This document shows, piece by piece, positions 1-8,924 of a stretch of DNA of 31,800 bases. The notes under the pieces are model-generated. The model did no database searches and had not been told where the DNA came from. It saw only the letters and a list, made by a program, of their open reading frames with translations. The stretch's first letter is position 1; every line of letters starts with the position of its first letter. The translations under genes were made by a program, and so were the position numbers. This stretch comes from Candidatus Omnitrophota bacterium (GTDB lineage Bacteria > Omnitrophota > Gorgyraeia > 2-02-FULL-51-18 > JAGOUK01), in the NCBI GenBank assembly GCA_018061225.1, contig JAGOUK010000001.1, positions 1 through 31,800 of the forward strand. The letters run 5' to 3'.

Positions 1-396
1 GTATTTGGCGATGACCGGCTTTTCGATCTCCTTGGGGAGCTTGTTCTTGACCTTGGCGAACTTCTCCCGCACTTCAAGCGCGGCAAAGTCCATGTCCGTT
101 CCGGGCTCAAAGCTGAGCACCACCGTCGACTCGCCTTCCTTGGTCGTCGACAACATTTGTTTCAAATGACTGACGGTCGCCACCGCTTCTTCGACGGGCT
201 TGGTGACCTGGGCTTCGACTTCCAGAGGGGGAAGCTCTCCTCTTACGTAGATGACGATGCTGATCTCGCCAAAAGACGTATTGGGATAAAGTTCTACGGG
301 GAGTTTAAAAAGTGAAACAAGCCCGATAATGATCATCGCCGCTGTAACCATGATCACCGTGGTGGGACGTTTAACGCTAAATTGCGGGAGATTCAC
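1..396 (-). CDS. RND efflux transporter, second copy (N-terminal part, cut by window edge)
   Basis: This is the first 132 codons of a second RND-family inner-membrane pump; the rest lies beyond the left edge. The likely start is a GTG only three bases after the stop of the upstream RND gene, with no clear Shine-Dalgarno site, so translation is probably coupled. The predicted protein begins with the usual short cytoplasmic helix (PQFSVKRPTTV), then TM1 (about residues 14-32), then the periplasmic porter region with the family signatures VTKPVEEAV and TDMDFAALEVREK. Two adjacent RND genes behind one adaptor resemble MdtB/MdtC, where the two pumps form a mixed trimer; that is inference here. Substrate unknown. 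Confidence 0.9.
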   Translation of the reverse strand, partial: MNLPQFSVKRPTTVIMVTAAMIIIGLVSLFKLPVELYPNTSFGEISIVIYVRGELPPLEVEAQVTKPVEEAVATVSHLKQMLSTTKEGESTVVLSFEPGTDMDFAALEVREKFAKVKNKLPKEIEKPVIAKY

Positions 397-399
397 TTT

Positions 400-3300
400 T
401 TACCGGTCTGATGAAACGCGGGTTTTGTTTGATCTGACCATCCAGCCTTTCGCTTCGTAACTCAGCAGATACATTGCCGGAATGACCACGAGCGTTAAAA
501 AGGTGGCGACCGTGAGGCCGCCGACGATGGTGATCGCCATGGGGGCCTGAAGTTTCGATCCCTCGTCACGGGCCAGCGCCAGAGGCAGGGAGCCCAATAC
601 GGAAGTCATCGCCGTCATCATGATGGGCCTGAACCTGATCGTCCCTGCCCGGATCACGGCTTCCTTTCTGGACAAACCCTGGGTCAATCCGACGTTGACA
701 AAGTCAATCAGCATGATGCCGTTGTTCACCACGATGCCGCCGAGCATGATCACCCCGAGCAGCACCACGACGCTGATCGGCGTTTGCGAGATCCACAGTC
801 CCGCGGCCGCTCCGATCAGCGACAGGGGTATGGTGAACATGATAATGAAGGGTTCGAAGTAGGACTCAAATTGCGCCGCCATCACCATGTAAATAAGAAT
901 CACCGAGAGGATCAGGGCAAGGCGAAGACTTTCGAAGGATTCACGAACCTCGGCATTTTCGCCGCCGAGTGAGGCGAAGTAGCCCGTCGGAAGCTGTTCA
1001 GATGCCAGTATCGCTTCGATCTCCGCATTGACCTCGGACAACGGCCGTTTGAATATTTTGGCAAAGATCTGAAAGGTTCTCTCCTGTCCGACGCGCTTGA
1101 TCTCGCTGGGCCCCTCTCCCGACTTGAATGTCACCAATTCGCTCAACGGAACATTGATCCCGAGGGGCGAATGCATCTGAATAAAAGGTAGCTCGTACAA
1201 TCCGCCGCGGTCGCTTTCTCTCAGGACGACGCGAATGTCGATCTCTTTTCCTTCTTCCTTAAATTTGCTGGCAACCGTTCCTTTGATCGAAATATGCGAT
1301 GCCGTAGCCAGATCCGTCACGGACAATCGATAAAACGCCGCCTTGTCCTTATCGACCGTGATCTTGGTCTCGGGCGCGCTCTCGGGGATCGAATTAGAAA
1401 CGTCATACACTCCGCTTATTTGCTCCAGCTTCTTCTGTATTCGTTGGGTGATCTCTTCCATCGCCTCAAGGTTGTTGCCTTTGATGTCCACGGTGATGGG
1501 AGCGGTGCTTTCTCCGCCGGCCTTAAAGGATGATTCGTATAGCACGTAGGTGATCTTGGCTCCTTTGGTCGCTTTTTTCATAAAAGGGGTCTGCAGATCG
1601 CTTCGGATTTTTTGGATCAGCTCGTCCGTGGTGGTCGTCCGATCCGGCTGAAGCGTGACGATGAGCTGAACCTGATGCGTTCCGATGCTCTGAATATCGT
1701 CTTTCGCGGATCCGGTCTTAGACGCTCCGACGATCGTCGAAACGCTCTCGATCTCCGGAAATCTACGGAGATACTTTTCAATGTTGAGAGAAACGGCATT
1801 CGTCCGTTCCACTTTGGCTCCGACCGGCAGATCCGCCTCGATCATGAACTGCCCCTGGTCGACTTTGGGCATGACGACCCTGTCCAAACCGCCTAGGACA
1901 AATATTGAAAATACAAACAGTCCTAGAACGATCAGCAAAAATCGCCCTTTTTTATCCACGGCCCTGGGCAGCGTCCAGTTGTACCAGCTCTCTCCCCACA
2001 CGACCGGCTTCCCGCACCATTGAATGACCCGGTTAAACCTGATGACCCAGGGATGGTCGCCGGCACCTTCCTTTTTTTCTTTGTAGGTAAATTGCCGGAT
2101 CATGACCGGCAGCAGCGTCACCGCGACCGCCAACGAAAAAAGCTGGGTCACAACAACGACCCACGCGAGCTCCTTGAAGATCTGTCCTGCAAGACCGGTC
2201 ACGAATATCATGGGTAAAAAAACCATGACCGTCGTGAGGGTCGAGGAGATCAGCGGGGCGATGACTTCCTCGGTGGCTTGCGCAATGGTGTTTCCGATAT
2301 CCGACCGCCCCCGCTCTTTGACGCACCGGTCAATGTTCTCGATCACAACGATCGCGCAGTCCACCAGCATTCCGACACCCAGCGCGATCCCGCCCAAAGA
2401 GATCACATTGAGGGAGATCCCGACAAAATACATCAGCGTGAGCGTTGCCAGGATCGTGATGGGAATGATCGTGATGACAAGGATCGAAGCCCCGATATTC
2501 TGGAGAATGATCAGCAGCACCAGGAAGGCCAACAGTCCTCCCTGAACAGCCGCGTCGCGGACTCCGTTGACGGCCTGCCGAATAAACTTGGACTGATCAT
2601 AGATAATGTCGATCTTGATATCGCCGGGGGCATGCTCCTTAAGCTTTTCGATCTTCTTCTTGACCGCATCAGCGACCAGGATGGTGTTGGCCTGCGCCTG
2701 TTTTTGGATCGAAACGGTGAGATTTTCTCGTCCGTTGAACCTCGAATAAGAGGTCCTCTCTTTGGTCTGCCGGATCACCGACGCGACATCCTTCAAAATA
2801 ACCAGTTCGTTGGTGGGCTGGTCTTCGTCCTGACGCCCCTGGCGCTCGTCGGGTTCCTCCCTCCCCACGGCGATCTTCCCGATCTCACCGATCTGCTTAA
2901 ATTCGCCGATGGTCCGGACCAGATATTCATAAAAGTTTTCTTTGATCGTCCCGCCGGGATAATTCAAATTGGCGTCCGTGATGGCCTTCGAAACGTCGTT
3001 GATACTGAGTGCGGAGGCTTTGAGGCGGCCTTGATCGACCTCAACCAGGATCTCTTCGTCCGCGCCGCCGGATATGGACGCGGAAGCCACACCGTTGATC
3101 TTTTCCATCTCGGTCTTGATGTACTTGTCGGCAAAACGCTTGAGCTGGACAGGGTTTCTGCGGTCGCTTGAGACGGATAGCGTGACCGCAGGCATCTCGA
3201 AGGGATTAAATTTGATCACAGTGGGCTCTTCCGCGTCGCGCGGCAGACGCGCTTTGACGAGGTCGATCTTTTCGCGGACCGAAAGAGCCGCAAAGTCCAT

Positions 3301-3600
3301 GTTTTGTTCCCAGCCAAATTCCGCGACCACCAGCGACATGCCCTCACGGGACATAGAGGTTGCGCTTCGCAATCCGGGCGTGGACCCCACGGCCTCTTCG
3401 ATCGGCTTGGTGATCAGCTGTTCAATTTCTTCCGGGGCGGCGTTCGCGTAATGCGTTACGACCGACAGCTTGGGATAGGTGACGGGGGGGAACAGCTCCT
3501 GCCGGAGAAGCTGAACGGAAATAAATCCGAACAGCAGCACGGCGGCAAAGAACATGTACACCGTGACCGGACGTTGGATGGAAAATTTGGGCAGTGACAT
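400..3600 (-). CDS. RND efflux transporter (AcrB/HAE-like), first copy
   Basis: This is a 1066-residue inner-membrane pump of normal RND length that would use the proton gradient to export small molecules through the adaptor and TolC-like channel encoded upstream. TM1 is at about residues 13-31, followed by the first porter domain, TM2-6 (about 350-510), a second porter half and TM8-12 near the C-terminus. In TM4 the usual Asp-Asp pair of AcrB is GMLVDCAIV (D414, C415), so only one Asp remains. In TM10 the AcrB lysine position reads VVNNG. A charged, Gln/Asp-rich insert sits at about 246-262. It starts 19 bases after the adaptor gene and has no obvious Shine-Dalgarno site. Substrate class cannot be told from sequence. 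Confidence 0.95.
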   Translation of the reverse strand: MSLPKFSIQRPVTVYMFFAAVLLFGFISVQLLRQELFPPVTYPKLSVVTHYANAAPEEIEQLITKPIEEAVGSTPGLRSATSMSREGMSLVVAEFGWEQNMDFAALSVREKIDLVKARLPRDAEEPTVIKFNPFEMPAVTLSVSSDRRNPVQLKRFADKYIKTEMEKINGVASASISGGADEEILVEVDQGRLKASALSINDVSKAITDANLNYPGGTIKENFYEYLVRTIGEFKQIGEIGKIAVGREEPDERQGRQDEDQPTNELVILKDVASVIRQTKERTSYSRFNGRENLTVSIQKQAQANTILVADAVKKKIEKLKEHAPGDIKIDIIYDQSKFIRQAVNGVRDAAVQGGLLAFLVLLIILQNIGASILVITIIPITILATLTLMYFVGISLNVISLGGIALGVGMLVDCAIVVIENIDRCVKERGRSDIGNTIAQATEEVIAPLISSTLTTVMVFLPMIFVTGLAGQIFKELAWVVVVTQLFSLAVAVTLLPVMIRQFTYKEKKEGAGDHPWVIRFNRVIQWCGKPVVWGESWYNWTLPRAVDKKGRFLLIVLGLFVFSIFVLGGLDRVVMPKVDQGQFMIEADLPVGAKVERTNAVSLNIEKYLRRFPEIESVSTIVGASKTGSAKDDIQSIGTHQVQLIVTLQPDRTTTTDELIQKIRSDLQTPFMKKATKGAKITYVLYESSFKAGGESTAPITVDIKGNNLEAMEEITQRIQKKLEQISGVYDVSNSIPESAPETKITVDKDKAAFYRLSVTDLATASHISIKGTVASKFKEEGKEIDIRVVLRESDRGGLYELPFIQMHSPLGINVPLSELVTFKSGEGPSEIKRVGQERTFQIFAKIFKRPLSEVNAEIEAILASEQLPTGYFASLGGENAEVRESFESLRLALILSVILIYMVMAAQFESYFEPFIIMFTIPLSLIGAAAGLWISQTPISVVVLLGVIMLGGIVVNNGIMLIDFVNVGLTQGLSRKEAVIRAGTIRFRPIMMTAMTSVLGSLPLALARDEGSKLQAPMAITIVGGLTVATFLTLVVIPAMYLLSYEAKGWMVRSNKTRVSSDR

Positions 3601-3619
3601 GAATTATTTTATCGATGCG

Positions 3620-4786
3620 TCAGAAGGTGTACTCCTGGATTTCGGTCACCTCGACCTTGGCTTTTTCTTCCATTTCCTGCTGAATATCGGCGATGATCAG
3701 CTCCTCGTCTTCGAGACCGGCCTTGATCTCAACGGCGTCAGGCGTGGCATAGGCGACCTGGATCGGCCGGATCTCAACGGTACCGATGATGATGTCCGAT
3801 CCTTTGGGGGCCGGAGGCATGCCGTCCTTCCCGTCTTTTTCGGCGGGCGCCGTTTCGGCCGGAGCCTCTTCCGGATGGATCACATAAACAAAATACTCCT
3901 GCTCCTTCTTTCGGAATGCGGCGCTCGGGATCACGAGCGTGTGCTCTTTCTGGTAGATTTGAACCCCCACCCGTCCGAACATCCCTGCCTTGAGTTTTTC
4001 GCCCTCGTTTACAACCCGAGCTTTGACCTTGAAGGTTCGCGTTTTGCCTTCGACGATGGGCGAAATGGACTCGATCTCGCCGCTAAAGGTGTCCTGCGGG
4101 AAGGAGTCCACCGTCATGGTGACCGGAAGGCCGATCTTGATCTTGCTGATGTCCTTTTCGATCGCGCCGAATTCCGCGTATGCGTCCGTCAGGTTGACGA
4201 ATGAGCCGAACCTGTCATTCGGGGTTACAAAGTCGCCTTTTTGCTTCTCAACGCTGCCCAGGTATCCGTCAAAAGGCGCGACGAGATTGGTCTTTTCGTA
4301 TTCCAGACGGGCGGACTGATACTCCAGCTTCGTCTGCTGCAGCTTTGCGTCGGCAATCGCGCCCAGATCAAAGAGCTTCTGTGTCCGTTCCATTTCATTT
4401 TTGGCGTATTCGAGCTTCAATAACTTCTCGCGCTGATCCAGGCTGGCAATGATGTCGCCTTCGACCGCCTTTTCTCCGTCCCTGAAGTTGATGTATTCGA
4501 TATATCCGGTCTCCGCAAACTTAAGCTCCACCTCGCGGTATCCCTTGACCGTGCCAAGAGCGGGCAGCGTGTCCGAGAAGTCCACCCGAGTCACCTTGTA
4601 TCCCTTGACCGGGATCGCGATATCATCGACGGTCTTTTTTTGAACCACCGTTTTTTTCTTGAAGGTCGGAAGCCCCTTCACGAATGTGATGTGTTTGGAG
4701 AGAACCGAAAAGGCAACCAGGATCACCGCCAAGAGCAGCAGCGCCTTGAAGATGGCTGATTTATTTTTGTGCAGATTGAACTTCAT
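3620..4786 (-). CDS. Periplasmic adaptor (membrane fusion protein, HlyD/AcrA family)
   Basis: This 388-residue adaptor should bridge the RND pumps and the outer-membrane channel encoded on either side. An N-terminal membrane anchor is at about residues 13-30 (no lipobox). Next come the first lipoyl half (VKGYREVELKFAETGYIEYI), a short coiled-coil hairpin (about 120-165), the second lipoyl half (VAPFDGYLGSVEKQKGD), a beta-barrel domain and a C-terminal membrane-proximal domain. A Pro/Ala/Glu/Lys-rich low-complexity insert sits at about 307-330. The coiled-coil hairpin is short, as in MexA/AcrA-type adaptors. The start codon lies inside the end of the TolC-like gene (26-base overlap) without a recognisable Shine-Dalgarno site, consistent with translational coupling. 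Confidence 0.95.
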   Translation of the reverse strand: MKFNLHKNKSAIFKALLLLAVILVAFSVLSKHITFVKGLPTFKKKTVVQKKTVDDIAIPVKGYKVTRVDFSDTLPALGTVKGYREVELKFAETGYIEYINFRDGEKAVEGDIIASLDQREKLLKLEYAKNEMERTQKLFDLGAIADAKLQQTKLEYQSARLEYEKTNLVAPFDGYLGSVEKQKGDFVTPNDRFGSFVNLTDAYAEFGAIEKDISKIKIGLPVTMTVDSFPQDTFSGEIESISPIVEGKTRTFKVKARVVNEGEKLKAGMFGRVGVQIYQKEHTLVIPSAAFRKKEQEYFVYVIHPEEAPAETAPAEKDGKDGMPPAPKGSDIIIGTVEIRPIQVAYATPDAVEIKAGLEDEELIIADIQQEMEEKAKVEVTEIQEYTF

Positions 4787-6842
4787 AGGAGTTGTTGATT
4801 CCTTCGGTTCCGGCCAAATAGTCCATCTTGGCCAGTGCGTTATTGGCGCTGGAGATCGCCGTGATCCTCGAGTATCGGTCTTCCGCGAGACTGACCAGCT
4901 CGTTGAGAAGCTCCGTGAGCTTCGCCTCTTCCATCATGGTCGTCTGTTCAAGAATTTTGACCTGACGCTCTTTAAATATGATCTTTGCTTCGGATGTTTC
5001 AAGCTGCAGCAAGGCGCCCTCGTAATCGTAATAGGCTTGGCGCGCGTTGATCTCCTGGTCCGTCTTTTCTTTTTGGAGCTCGGCCATGGCCTTTAGATAG
5101 TCCGCTTTGGCGATTTCCTCATCGGTCCGATGCGAGAGACGATCGAGCACTCCCAGGGTCACGGACTGCTTGTTGTCATTGGATCCGCCTTCGAAGGATG
5201 ATACGGTCGGGGCAAAGAACCTCCGCTGGTTGGTGTATCCGACGGTGTGCGGTCCGAAGGGCACCTTAACCTCGGCGATGATGGAGTATTCCTTCTCCAG
5301 GTCGGACCGCCCGTCCCTCTTCCAATTAACACTATCTCCCGAAGACAAGTCGGCTCTCGTTCCGGTGTTAAAGTCAAAATGTTCAAAGGGTTTTTCACCG
5401 GCCATGCCGACATTTCCTCTGACATCGATCCTCATCTTTCTTTGCGCGTCATACACTCTCGCCCCGTAGTAGGCGCTTTCGAGCGTCGCCTGCCTGATCC
5501 GGATATCGAAGTTACCCAACCCCACTCGGTTGATGTAGTCTTCAAAATCCACGCTGCCGAGGTCGTTAAGCTCAACCGTCATATCGATCGGAATGGTTCG
5601 GCTGGCCGGTCCGCCGATCGCCTGACACAAGGTGAGATTCGCCGATTTTTGCGCAGTGACGGCCGATTCCCTTTGGAACGAAACTTGATTAAATATGGAT
5701 GACACTTCCAGTTGGTCGATCTCGGCGATCAAACGGGATTCAAAGGCCTTGTCCTCGCGGATCTTGAACCCGTTGATCTGCTCATACAACTCACTCTGAT
5801 ACTTGATGTTGTGGGCGGCGCTCACGGCATTGCGATAAGCTTCTCCGAGTTGCAGGATAATGTCTGTTCTTTCCTTCTGATACTTGAGCTCATCCGACCG
5901 GAGACTGGCCTGCGCCTGCTTCAGCGTGAAGATCAGCTCGCCTCCGTAGTAAACCGGCTGCGAAAAGTTCGCCATGTACCTTTCTGAGCCGTATGGCTGG
6001 GAATCGTTTCCGACCGCGCCTCCCCCCAGGGAGATGTCGAGGTTCAGCGTCGGTAAGAAGGCCCGTATCGCTTCATTGACCTTGTGCCGCGCTCCCAACA
6101 AACGGTGCCGTAAAGATTCCAGCATCATGTTATTTTTGATCGCGATCTCTTCGGCCTCGCGCAGCGTCACAACGCCGTCCGACAGGGCGACGGCGAGGGC
6201 AATTTTTCCGTCCGGCGGTGAGATCGTCCGATCGATTCCGGCGATGTCCATCGGCCTCTCCCGAATATCTCGCTCGATCCTTTTTTGGACGTCCTTCGCC
6301 ACGCGATTCTTGGGGTCGATTTCGAGCGCCTGCCGCGAGAGATCAAATGCCTCTTCGTAATTTTCGCGCTGAGCGTAGGATCCGCTCGCCTTCCACGCCA
6401 AAGAATTCGCCTGCTTCCGGATCTCTGCGGTCTTAAATTTAAGATCGGGCGGGTTGTTGGTCTGAACTGCGAAGTCTTGATCCGGAGCAGCATTCTTTGA
6501 AACGTTTCCGCCCCCCATCCTCACCTGTGATGCGGTGGTGGCCGCAGATGAGCCGAAGGCCGTGTTCCCGGCGACCAAATTGGTCCGAATATCTCTCCGC
6601 ACCTCCTCCACCACGGGGTTTGCGCCAAGTTTTTTCTCAGCTTCTTCAATGGCTTTATTAATCCGATCGACGGTCTGATCGGCCGTCGGCACGGCGGCCG
6701 CCTGCTTGGGCGTTGATTTGGCAAAGGCCGCCTCATGTCCTAAAAGCAAAACGCCCGCCATAAACCAAGCGAACACAAAAATAATCTTTTGCACGCCTAT
6801 AAAGCGGCTCTTGAAGGTAGTTCTAGCCATCTTATCTTTCAT
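4761..6842 (-). CDS. TolC-like outer-membrane efflux protein with N-terminal extension
   Basis: This 693-residue protein is the outer-membrane channel of the pump and the first gene of the operon. A signal peptide covers about residues 1-41 (hydrophobic core 19-34, AFA cleavage site). The TolC/OEP domain starts at about residue 224 (VTLREAEEIAIKNN, the usual first helix) and runs to the C-terminus with two repeat halves. Between them lies an unusual 180-residue periplasmic stretch: a Gln/Ala-rich part and a TPR-like helix pair (YAQRENYEEAFDLSRQALEI, about 156-175). TolC itself lacks such a segment. Starts at 6842 or 6830 (MARTTFK) are both possible. The promoter just upstream would leave only about 6 nt of leader for 6842, so 6830 with the purine-rich AAAGATAAG may be the real one. 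Confidence 0.9.
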   Translation of the reverse strand: MKDKMARTTFKSRFIGVQKIIFVFAWFMAGVLLLGHEAAFAKSTPKQAAAVPTADQTVDRINKAIEEAEKKLGANPVVEEVRRDIRTNLVAGNTAFGSSAATTASQVRMGGGNVSKNAAPDQDFAVQTNNPPDLKFKTAEIRKQANSLAWKASGSYAQRENYEEAFDLSRQALEIDPKNRVAKDVQKRIERDIRERPMDIAGIDRTISPPDGKIALAVALSDGVVTLREAEEIAIKNNMMLESLRHRLLGARHKVNEAIRAFLPTLNLDISLGGGAVGNDSQPYGSERYMANFSQPVYYGGELIFTLKQAQASLRSDELKYQKERTDIILQLGEAYRNAVSAAHNIKYQSELYEQINGFKIREDKAFESRLIAEIDQLEVSSIFNQVSFQRESAVTAQKSANLTLCQAIGGPASRTIPIDMTVELNDLGSVDFEDYINRVGLGNFDIRIRQATLESAYYGARVYDAQRKMRIDVRGNVGMAGEKPFEHFDFNTGTRADLSSGDSVNWKRDGRSDLEKEYSIIAEVKVPFGPHTVGYTNQRRFFAPTVSSFEGGSNDNKQSVTLGVLDRLSHRTDEEIAKADYLKAMAELQKEKTDQEINARQAYYDYEGALLQLETSEAKIIFKERQVKILEQTTMMEEAKLTELLNELVSLAEDRYSRITAISSANNALAKMDYLAGTEGINNSYEVQSAQK

Positions 6843-6854
6843 ATAATTGTTAAT

Positions 6855-6883
6855 ATTTTATGATTATGTGTAAGTATTGTCAA
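6855..6883 (-). promoter_or_regulatory. Sigma-70-type promoter of the efflux operon
   Basis: Read on the minus strand: TTGACA (6883-6878), a 17-base spacer, then TAAAAT (6860-6855). The predicted transcription start is near 6848, just ahead of the TolC-like gene. The surrounding A/T-rich DNA contrasts with the GC-rich coding sequence. Confidence 0.75.
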
Positions 6884-6955
6884 TCAGGGTATTAAAAATA
6901 CGAACATACAGTAAAAAAACAAAGTGCTCGCGCATAATTGAATCGACGCAACGGT

Positions 6956-6978
6956 GGTCAGCCACCTTCGGCTGAACC
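6956..6978 (-). terminator. Hairpin downstream of dxs (possible weak terminator)
   Basis: GGTCAGCC (6956-6963) pairs with GGCTGAACC (6970-6978) with one bulged base, 14 bases after the dxs stop. No T-run follows directly; a run of seven T on the minus strand comes only about 40 bases later. A terminator role is therefore uncertain. Confidence 0.3.
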
Positions 6979-6991
6979 GATTTAAAGGAAT

Positions 6992-8917
6992 TTAGCGAGT
7001 TGTGGGGGACGGGAGGACGGAGGAACCGAGACCCTTGAGGGTCTCTAAGGCAGAAGAGGTGATTTTTTGGGGGGAAAGGCCGCAAAAATCAAGAAGGACA
7101 TTGCGAGGGCCGTGCTCGATGAACTGATCGGGGATACCAAGGCAACGGACGGGAGTGGTGATTTGACGCGCGCTCAAAGCTTCAAGTACGGCCGAGCCGA
7201 AGCCTCCGGCAACGCAGCCTTCCTCGATCGTTATCACCGACCGGACACGCTGAGCCCAGGAAACAATGAGCTCCTCATCCAGCGGCTTGGCAAACCGGGC
7301 ATTAATGACCCCGGCGCTCACACCCTCTTTTTCGAGCAGTACCGCAGCGTCCAGGGCCGGGCCGGTCATCGCGCCATAAGCGACCAGCATGACATCACTA
7401 CCCTCTTTGAGGAGCTCAGATTTGCCGTATTCGATCGGCGTGGCGGGGTGTTGGGACAGCAATGGATAGGCCAACTCGGTCACCGAACCCCTCGGATACC
7501 TCAGGGCGATCGGGCCCGAGGTATGATCAACCGCGAAGCGGATCATTTGAACGAATTCTTTGCCGTCTCTCGGCGCCAGGACAGTCATCCCGGGGATTTT
7601 CCGCATAAAAGAGATGTCGAGAACACCATGATGGGTCGGGCCATCCTCTCCCACCAAACCGCCGCGATCCATTGCGAAGATCACAGGGAGATTCTGAAGG
7701 GCAATGTCGTGTACGATCTGGTCAAAGGCCCTCTGCATAAAGGTGGAATAAATCGCCGCGAAGGGCCGCATTTTGCCATAGGCGAGCCCGGCGCAAAACG
7801 TGACCCCATGCTCCTCAGAGATCCCGACGTCAAACAGTCTTTCCGGAAATTTTTGGCCAAACTTCACAAGCCCCGTTCCCTCGGGCATACCCCCTGTGAG
7901 TGCCGCAATGCGGGTGTCTTTCTCGGCCAACTCGCAAAGCGTCTGGCCAAACACCTCGGTGTAGCTGAGTTCCGTGGATTTTTTCTTAAGCTCGCCCGTC
8001 TTCATGTCAAAAGGGGCTGACGCGTGCCAGCGAATCGGGTCCGCCTCGGCCATCGGCATACCTTTGCCCTTTTTGGTCAGAACATGCACCAAGACCGGGC
8101 CTTGAATGGAGAAAATTTTGGGAAAAAGATCGAGCATCGTATCAAAATTGTGTCCATCCAGCGGCCCAAAGTACCTAAAACCAAAATTTTCGAAAAGCTG
8201 ACCCGGAACCAGGAGATGCTTGACGCCCTCTTCGATGTACTTGATCTTACCAAGCACGCGGCCGCCGACTTTCGGCATACGGCCAATCAGCCCCTCAACC
8301 TCCTCGCGCAGATGGTTATAGGTTGGGTTTGTGATGACTTGGTTTAGGTAGCGGGACATGGCTCCGACCGACTTCGAGATACTCATTTCGTTGTCATTGA
8401 GAATGACGACCAAATTCTCACGAATATGCCCGGCATGATTCATTGCCTCAAGCGCCATGCCGTTTGCAATTGACGTATCCCCAATAACTGCAACGACTTT
8501 GGTGTTATGACCCATGCGTCGTCTAGCAGCCGCGACTCCGAGAGCAGCCGAAATAGACGGCCCGCCATGACCCGTCGTGAAGACATCGTAAGGGCTTTCG
8601 CCGGCATTGACGAGACCCGAAACACCTTTGTGCTGGCGGAATGACTGGCGGAAGGCATCTCGTCGGCCGGTTAAAATTTTGTGAGCCTGGACCTGATGCC
8701 CAACATCCCATACCAAGAAGTCATTAGGAGTATCTAAAAGGTAGTGGAGCGCAACAGTTAGATCAGTAACACCGAGACCCGCCCCAAGATGACCGCCTTT
8801 TTCGGAGACAGTCTCGATGATGCAGTCACGCACCTCACGAGCCACTCGCGGGAGCTCCTCTTTGGGGAGCTTACGAAGGTCGATGGGCGAATTGATATGT
8901 GGGAGAAGCGGTTCCAT
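6992..8917 (-). CDS. dxs: 1-deoxy-D-xylulose-5-phosphate synthase
   Basis: DXS condenses pyruvate and glyceraldehyde-3-phosphate, using thiamine diphosphate, to start the non-mevalonate isoprenoid pathway. The 641-residue protein has family-normal length. It shows the N-terminal SEKGGHLGAGLGVTDLTVAL block, the ThDP region (GDTSIANGMALEAMNHAG about 146-163, then LNDNEMSIS), and the central ISEEHGVTFCAGLA block with the catalytic Glu. The C-terminal transketolase-like half includes DRGGLVGEDGPTHHG. The usual ThDP motif Gly-Asp-Gly reads Gly-Asp-Thr. The ATG at 8917 was chosen because it matches family N-termini and lies seven bases after ispA stops; an upstream in-frame ATG at 8956 would overlap ispA. 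Last gene of the rny-xseA-xseB-ispA-dxs operon, directly after the prenyltransferase it feeds. Confidence 0.97.
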   Translation of the reverse strand: MEPLLPHINSPIDLRKLPKEELPRVAREVRDCIIETVSEKGGHLGAGLGVTDLTVALHYLLDTPNDFLVWDVGHQVQAHKILTGRRDAFRQSFRQHKGVSGLVNAGESPYDVFTTGHGGPSISAALGVAAARRRMGHNTKVVAVIGDTSIANGMALEAMNHAGHIRENLVVILNDNEMSISKSVGAMSRYLNQVITNPTYNHLREEVEGLIGRMPKVGGRVLGKIKYIEEGVKHLLVPGQLFENFGFRYFGPLDGHNFDTMLDLFPKIFSIQGPVLVHVLTKKGKGMPMAEADPIRWHASAPFDMKTGELKKKSTELSYTEVFGQTLCELAEKDTRIAALTGGMPEGTGLVKFGQKFPERLFDVGISEEHGVTFCAGLAYGKMRPFAAIYSTFMQRAFDQIVHDIALQNLPVIFAMDRGGLVGEDGPTHHGVLDISFMRKIPGMTVLAPRDGKEFVQMIRFAVDHTSGPIALRYPRGSVTELAYPLLSQHPATPIEYGKSELLKEGSDVMLVAYGAMTGPALDAAVLLEKEGVSAGVINARFAKPLDEELIVSWAQRVRSVITIEEGCVAGGFGSAVLEALSARQITTPVRCLGIPDQFIEHGPRNVLLDFCGLSPQKITSSALETLKGLGSSVLPSPTTR

Positions 8918-8924
8918 AAAACTT

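Noticed and set aside
2278..3171. Long plus-strand reading of 297 codons
   Set aside because: It lies wholly inside the RND pump gene on the other strand, has no recognisable domain and an unnatural Asp/Leu/Gly-rich composition typical of an antisense frame in GC-rich DNA.
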